Position numbers and translations under genes: made by a program
Shown: piece after piece, positions 5,317-6,582 of the stretch
How the letters are laid out: each line of letters opens with the position of its first letter
Position numbering within the stretch: position 1 is the stretch's first letter
NCBI GenBank assembly: GCA_013140935.1
Contig: JABFSD010000700.1
Location: forward strand, 1-6,582
Direction of reading: 5' to 3'
Length of the DNA stretch: 6,582 nt
Source: Acidobacteriota bacterium
Lineage (GTDB): Bacteria > Acidobacteriota > Blastocatellia > RBC074
Notes under the pieces: model-generated
Told to the model about the DNA's origin: nothing
Database searches by the model: none
The model's input: the letters and a program-made list of their open reading frames with translations, nothing else

Positions 5317-6582
5317 TTACAGCATCGCTTCCCAATCGGTCATCTCAATCGTTTTCTTGACGTGCGCGAGGAACTGGTCGCCGACGGCTCCGTCAATGAT
5401 GCGATGGTCGAACGAGAGGCTCAGTACGCCGATGGAACGAATCGCCAGCGCGTCGCCGTCGGGCGTTTCGACGACCCACGGTTTTTTGTGGATGCCGCCC
5501 AAGCCGAGAATCGCCAATTGCGGTTGGTTGATAATCGGCGTAGCGGTCAGGCCGCCATACAAACCGAAGTTCGTGATCGAGAACGTACCGCCACTGACTT
5601 CGTCGGGTTTGAGTTGTTTGGCGCGCGCGCGATTGGCGAGGTCTTGCGAAGCCCGCGCCAGGCCGCTGATGCTCAGCATATCGGCGTTTTTGATGACGGG
5701 CACGATCAAGCCCCAATCGAGCGCGACCGCGATGCCTACGTTGTAATCATTCTTGTAAATGATGTTCTCGCCATCGGTCGAAGCGTTGACGACCGGAATC
5801 GCTTTCAACGCATCGAGCGTCGCCTTGATGACGAAAGGCAGGAAGGTGAGCTTCGTGCCGTTTTGCGCTTCAAAGGATTTTTTCACCCGCTCACGCAGCC
5901 GCGCGATGTTGGTGAAATCAGCCTCGAAGAACGTCGTCACGTGCGCCGAAGTGCGACGGCTGTTGACCATGCCGTCGGCGATGATCTTGCGCATCTTGGT
6001 CATCGGTTCGATGGAGATGCGTTCGCCAGCGGCAAAGGCCGGAATCGCAGGCGCAGCAACCGGAGCAGGCGCGGCAGCCGGAATCGCTGCGGGCGCAGGT
6101 GCAGCCGCTGCGACAACTGACGGAGCAGGCGCAGCCGTCTTGCCTTGTTCGATGAATCCGAGAATATCGCCTTTGCTCACGCGCGTACCGCCTGAGCCGG
6201 TCGCGGGTACTTGCGCGAGGTCTACGTTATTTTCGCGCGCGATGTTTTTCACGAGCGGCGAAGAACGAATCTTGCCTTGCGCTTCGCCTTGATTTTCTGG
6301 CGAAGCCGCTGCCACCACAGGCGCAGCCGGAGCCGCTGCGAGCGCAGGAGCAACGGGAGCCGCTGCCACCGGAGCCGGAGCCGGTTCAGGCGCGGGAGCT
6401 GCTGCGGCAGGAGCCGGAGCGCTTGCGCCACCTGCTTCGCCGATGCGCGCGAGCGCCGCGCCGACGGCGACGGTTTCGCCTTCCTGGTGCAAAATCTCAG
6501 TCAACACGCCCGCTGCCGGTGAAGGCACTTCGGTGTCTACTTTATCGGTTGAAACTTCGAGCAACGGTTCATCGCGCCCGAC
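5317..6582 (-). CDS. Dihydrolipoamide acyltransferase, E2 of a 2-oxo acid dehydrogenase complex, 5' truncated
   Basis: The frame is open to the window edge; 421 residues are visible and the N-terminus is missing. Within them: the second half of a lipoyl domain with EVSTDKVDTE and the lipoyl-lysine Lys14 (codon 6541-6543); an Ala/Pro linker (about 52-95); a peripheral subunit-binding domain that docks E1/E3 (SSPLVKNIAR through GDILGFIEQ, about 107-146); a second Ala/Pro linker (about 150-182); and the catalytic acyltransferase domain (187-421). The active-site motif is SFDHRIIDG (390-398), with His393 and Asp397. E2 transfers an acyl group from E1 through lipoyl-lysine to coenzyme A in the cytosolic complex. 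The catalytic domain (ADFTNIARLRERVKKSF, GGTFSITNFG) looks most like the actinobacterial SucB or branched-chain E2 types, but pyruvate, 2-oxoglutarate and branched-chain substrates cannot be separated, so no symbol is given. E1 genes and any further lipoyl domain would lie beyond 6582. Confidence 0.94.
   Translation of the reverse strand, partial: VGRDEPLLEVSTDKVDTEVPSPAAGVLTEILHQEGETVAVGAALARIGEAGGASAPAPAAAAPAPEPAPAPVAAAPVAPALAAAPAAPVVAAASPENQGEAQGKIRSSPLVKNIARENNVDLAQVPATGSGGTRVSKGDILGFIEQGKTAAPAPSVVAAAAPAPAAIPAAAPAPVAAPAIPAFAAGERISIEPMTKMRKIIADGMVNSRRTSAHVTTFFEADFTNIARLRERVKKSFEAQNGTKLTFLPFVIKATLDALKAIPVVNASTDGENIIYKNDYNVGIAVALDWGLIVPVIKNADMLSISGLARASQDLANRARAKQLKPDEVSGGTFSITNFGLYGGLTATPIINQPQLAILGLGGIHKKPWVVETPDGDALAIRSIGVLSLSFDHRIIDGAVGDQFLAHVKKTIEMTDWEAML

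Noticed and set aside
5119..6120. 333-codon + strand open frame opposite lipB and the E2 gene
   Set aside because: It crosses two real genes and the 9-base repeat region, and its composition mirrors the complement of E2. No domain is recognisable.
6303..6440. Low-complexity GC-rich repeat near the right end
   Set aside because: It encodes the flexible Ala/Pro linker of E2, expected between the lipoyl and subunit-binding domains, and is not an independent repeat element.
6562..6564. TTG 6564 as start of the E2 gene
   Set aside because: The frame continues to the window edge with VGRDEP, which belongs to the lipoyl domain, so TTG is an internal leucine and the gene is truncated by the window.

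Overview
The window carries seven genes in two convergent blocks. Four run rightwards on the + strand (about 1-2907) and three run leftwards on the - strand (2974-6582). Both edges cut through genes. The organism is probably a soil-type, moderately GC-rich bacterium of the Acidobacteriota or a neighbouring phylum. The reasons are a DUF1501 protein (a family abundant in Planctomycetota, Acidobacteriota and Verrucomicrobiota), a XisI homologue (best known from cyanobacteria but also found in other phyla), and degenerate short-unit repeats in the gaps between genes. The phylum assignment is inference only.

The + strand block holds the C-terminal part of a DUF1501 protein (1-360), a macro-domain protein with a variant nucleotide-binding loop (370-984), a stand-alone XisI-family protein (1041-1382) and an EthA-type FAD/NADPH Baeyer-Villiger monooxygenase (1393-2907). 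The gaps are 9, 56 and 10 bases, so co-transcription is plausible. The macro gene and the first part of xisI are visibly more AT-rich than the flanking genes and look like accessory cargo between chromosomal genes. The monooxygenase is best read from a non-canonical ATT start 6 bases after a perfect TAAGGAG ribosome-binding site.

A perfect 12-bp inverted repeat (2918-2952) sits where the two blocks meet and probably ends transcription from both sides.

The - strand block, in transcription order, holds a 5'-truncated E2 dihydrolipoamide acyltransferase of a 2-oxo acid dehydrogenase complex, the octanoyltransferase LipB, and a dicarboxylate/amino acid:cation symporter. E2 and LipB belong together functionally: LipB attaches the octanoyl precursor of lipoate to the lipoyl-domain lysine of E2. 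The symporter could feed four- or five-carbon acids into the same central metabolism.

The most unusual signal is in the two gaps around lipB. Each is filled by a 33-base-arm imperfect hairpin built from short tandem units: 7-base units (consensus YTAGTGG) downstream and 9-base units (GGGAGTRAT) upstream. The 7-base array runs into lipB and supplies its stop codon and last residues. The symporter also has a long insertion between its first two membrane helices, made of 17-residue repeats. I do not see a clearly new multi-gene defence or mobile system. The nearest candidate is the macro-domain/XisI pair, where the usual XisI partner XisH is missing.
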